Virus record (IMG/VR): IMGVR_UViG_3300030329_003825
Location: 1 to 29,639 of that record
From: a virus
Direction: 5' to 3' (one strand)
Length of the DNA: 29,639 bases
Positions 27,720-29,639 of this stretch are shown here, piece by piece. The notes under the pieces are model-generated. The model did no database searches, had not been told where the DNA came from, and was given only the letters and a program-made list of their open reading frames with translations. A program made the position numbers and the translations under genes. Every line of letters starts with the position of its first letter. Position 1 is the stretch's first letter.

Positions 27720-28264
27720 TGGCAGAACCAACTTTCGCACCATTTTCATTAGGTCAAATAAAAAGCAAACTTGGTAGGCAGCCACGATCAGCAACACTTG
27801 TTCCAAGCTTGTTACGTGGTTTATTAAAATTTAAAAATGAAGATTTAAAGAAATTTGCTGAAAAAATTCGTGATACTCATATCAATCAGATAAAAAAAGG
27901 TATTGATGCATTTGGAAGTCAATTTAAACCATATTCAGCGCGTTATCGGCGCATGAAAGGTAATCGCATGTTTCCAAATCAAGTAAGTGCGCAAATTGCA
28001 CCACCAAACCTAACATTAACTGGTAAGATGTTGAAAAAATTTAATGTTATTAAAACAAGTACTAGTAGCGAAGTGTCAATTGAATATGGTATTAAAAGCA
28101 GTGCAGAAGGTCGTAAATTAGCAGAGAATAATGAGACTCGTGTCATCGCTGGAAGTAATAGAGTAGGGCCAATGGTTCAAGATGAAGTTGTAAATATGTT
28201 TGCTGAAAATGTACAAAAAAACTTAAAAAAGATTTCACGCCAACGATTAAACATCGAAATGTGA
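27719..28264 (+). CDS. Phage virion morphogenesis protein, Mu gpG-like (181 aa)
   Basis: Starts at a TAATG overlap. Helical N-terminus, then a middle with FGSQFKPYSARYRRMKG and PNLTLTGKMLKKF, the W/F-P-x-S-x-x-Y...TG-x-M pattern of the phage virion morphogenesis (Mu gpG / P2 gpS) family. A helical basic C-terminus follows. It probably works in head-tail joining or tail completion; in this phage it sits in the head cluster ahead of the scaffold. The family call is by motif resemblance. Confidence 0.65.
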   Translation: MAEPTFAPFSLGQIKSKLGRQPRSATLVPSLLRGLLKFKNEDLKKFAEKIRDTHINQIKKGIDAFGSQFKPYSARYRRMKGNRMFPNQVSAQIAPPNLTLTGKMLKKFNVIKTSTSSEVSIEYGIKSSAEGRKLAENNETRVIAGSNRVGPMVQDEVVNMFAENVQKNLKKISRQRLNIEM

Positions 28265-28279
28265 TGAAAAGGAGACAGT

Positions 28280-28852
28280 ATGTCTGAAGATAATGTGCAG
28301 AGCGCACCTGGTGACAAACCATATGTCGAGCGACCACCAGTAGAAAAAGCAGTTGCTACAGAGGCGGTGGCCAAAGAAACACAGGATCAACCAGCTAACC
28401 CGGAAGTTGGAGATTTGATCGCAGAGTCAAAGAAGTATCGGGCAAGAAGTCAAAAAGCAGAAGCAGAACTTGCAGATTTGCAAAAGAAACTGGAAGCACA
28501 ACGGACGAAAGAGTTAGAGGCCAAAAAAGAATGGCAAACTCTTGCGGAAGAGCGTGCTGCTAGGATCGCGGAGCTTGAACCTGTCGTGGAACGAGCAATG
28601 AAAGAAGAAGCAGATATGCGAGAGCAAATACTTGCTGACTTTAGTGTAGAAGACCGTGAGACATTTGGAGACTTGCCTATGGCAAAGCTTCGTGCTCTGC
28701 ATGGTAAAATTGTTCAACAGCCGAAGATACCAATTGCCAATAATCCTGCTGTACCAGCAAATGAAGTACAAGAAGACTGGACACAGATGAGTGATAAAGA
28801 TAGAAAGAAAAATTGGAGCAAGATTATTGAGCGGTATCAGAGAGCTAAATAA
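28280..28852 (+). CDS. Head scaffold protein (190 aa)
   Basis: AAAAGGAG precedes the ATG. The chain is Pro/Glu/Ala-rich at the N-terminus and then a long coiled coil (KAEAELADLQKKLEAQRTK, KEWQTLAEERAARIAELE). A shorter charged C-terminal region ends DRKKNWSKIIERYQ and probably contacts the capsid protein. Position directly before the major capsid gene is standard for scaffolds. No protease motif is seen, so a separate or internal protease is not evident. Confidence 0.8.
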   Translation: MSEDNVQSAPGDKPYVERPPVEKAVATEAVAKETQDQPANPEVGDLIAESKKYRARSQKAEAELADLQKKLEAQRTKELEAKKEWQTLAEERAARIAELEPVVERAMKEEADMREQILADFSVEDRETFGDLPMAKLRALHGKIVQQPKIPIANNPAVPANEVQEDWTQMSDKDRKKNWSKIIERYQRAK

Positions 28853-28864
28853 TAAGGAGCTATA

Positions 28865-29639
28865 ATGGCTTATACCGCTTTTAGTGGTGACGCAACCCAA
28901 GGAACAGGATCGCATCTTGATGTTTTTATTCCTGAACTGTGGGCAGATGGCGTTTACCGTTATTTTGAAAAGAACCTAGTGTTTAAACCATTTTTTGATG
29001 ACTACTCAAGCCTAGTACAAGGACGTGGAGATACTCTACATATTCCTACTGTGCAAGAGGTTGCTAGTGCAGATAAAAGTGCAAACGCTGGTGTTGCTTA
29101 CTCAGTTAATACAGAAACCGACATTGATCTTTCAATTGATCAGCATAAATATGCTGCAAAGCTATTTGAAGATATTGCAATGATACAGTCAAACGAGCAA
29201 TTGTTTGATAAGTATGCTCAGTCTATGGCATATGCGCTTGCAAAAGCAGTTGATACAAAGATTGAAGCTTTGCTTCAAACGCTTGGAACAACTCAAGCTC
29301 TTGCTGCTGACAATAGCATGAGTAACGCTGATGTTGAAACAGCAATTGGAACATTGTTATCTAATGATATTCCAAAAGAAGAGTGTGCATTCTTTGTGAA
29401 TCCACTTATCTATGCTGACTTACTAAACTCTAAAGCCTTTGTTACAAATAACTCAGGTGCTGGAGTTGGTTTTGGTAATGATAATCCAGTGATGCGCACT
29501 GGTGAAGTAGGTATGCTTTTTGGCATTCCAGTTTTCACTAGTTCTTTAATTCCTACTACTACAAGTACAGGAATTGAAGCTGGTTATTTAGTACACAAAT
29601 CAGCTATTGCAGTTGCTGTTCAGCAGGACATTAGGGTAC
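28865..29639 (+). CDS. Major capsid protein, HK97-like (cut at window end)
   Basis: Strong site AAGGAG with the ATG nine bases later. 258 codons are visible and the gene is open at the window end. The N-terminus (AYTAFSGDATQGTGSHLDVFIPELWADGVYRYFEKN) and the body (DTLHIPTVQEVASAD, ECAFFVNPLIYADLL, GEVGMLFGIPVFTSS, AVAVQQDIRV) match the HK97-fold capsid proteins of siphophages. These usually end about 40-90 residues beyond this point. It is the last gene shown; the missing end is probably just beyond the window. Confidence 0.85.
   Translation, partial: MAYTAFSGDATQGTGSHLDVFIPELWADGVYRYFEKNLVFKPFFDDYSSLVQGRGDTLHIPTVQEVASADKSANAGVAYSVNTETDIDLSIDQHKYAAKLFEDIAMIQSNEQLFDKYAQSMAYALAKAVDTKIEALLQTLGTTQALAADNSMSNADVETAIGTLLSNDIPKEECAFFVNPLIYADLLNSKAFVTNNSGAGVGFGNDNPVMRTGEVGMLFGIPVFTSSLIPTTTSTGIEAGYLVHKSAIAVAVQQDIRV

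Noticed and set aside
1-29639. CRISPR array, reverse transcriptase/diversity-generating retroelement, insertion sequence or toxin-antitoxin pair
   Set aside because: No regularly spaced repeats, no reverse-transcriptase motif, no transposase and no recognisable toxin-antitoxin pair were seen; the tandem 9-mers at 19527-19582 are too short and unspaced for CRISPR.
29600-29639. Window ends joining as a closed circle
   Set aside because: Joining the last base to position 1 puts the capsid frame into CTA AAT GAA TCA, not its natural end, so the ends are not shown to be adjacent.

Overview
This window is most of the genome of a temperate, tailed, siphovirus-like bacteriophage (or an integrated prophage). 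It is AT-rich and very tightly packed: most neighbouring genes overlap by 1 to 20 bases (ATGA, TAATG, GTGA or TTGA junctions). The host cannot be named from the sequence. Ribosome binding sites are of the bacterial GGAGG type where present. A tyrosine integrase, a Cro/CI-type regulator and repeated operator-like sites indicate a temperate lifestyle.

Layout. Positions 1-2280, rightward: a small lipoprotein, a run of five single-membrane-span coiled-coil proteins, a mini zinc ribbon and a lysozyme-like protein, probably the lysis module. Positions 2277-5002: head-tail connector or tail-completion proteins and the major tail protein. Positions 5032-5690: two-part tail assembly chaperone with a classical -1 slippery site. 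Positions 5680-11317: tape measure, tail-tip protein and two tandem paralogous tail proteins. Positions 11307-12413, leftward: integrase, converging on and overlapping the last tail gene. Positions 12514-19513, rightward early operon: HTH regulator, SSB, four PD-(D/E)XK nuclease-fold proteins, a PAPS-reductase-like protein, a SEC-C protein, several zinc-ribbon miniproteins and a TOPRIM primase-helicase. An iteron-like palindromic region, a short gene and a bidirectional terminator follow (19513-19915). Positions 19925-23422, leftward: 14 mostly tiny genes of unknown function with near-identical ribosome-binding leaders, headed by a GC-rich cysteine-rich protein. Positions 23423-23738: a divergent control region. 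Positions 23739-29639, rightward: LuxR-type HTH protein, small and large terminase, portal, MuF-like protein, virion-morphogenesis protein, scaffold, and the major capsid gene, cut by the window end.

How it works together: the right end (packaging and head) runs into the left end (lysis, connector, tail) if the genome is circular or permuted, but the two window ends do not join in frame, so some sequence is missing. The SSB, resolvase-like nucleases, RecB/Cas4-like nuclease and primase-helicase form the replication and recombination set. A shared TGTRAACA motif lies in the three main control regions and probably ties the integrase, early, leftward and late operons to one regulator.

The least explained features are three intergenic elements closed by perfect 10-bp stems (12723-12811, 13891-13957, 13963-14029). 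They almost exactly fill the only sizeable gaps of the early operon. Also notable are a dual-frame coding stretch at 16494-16746 and the iteron-like palindrome at 19513-19600.
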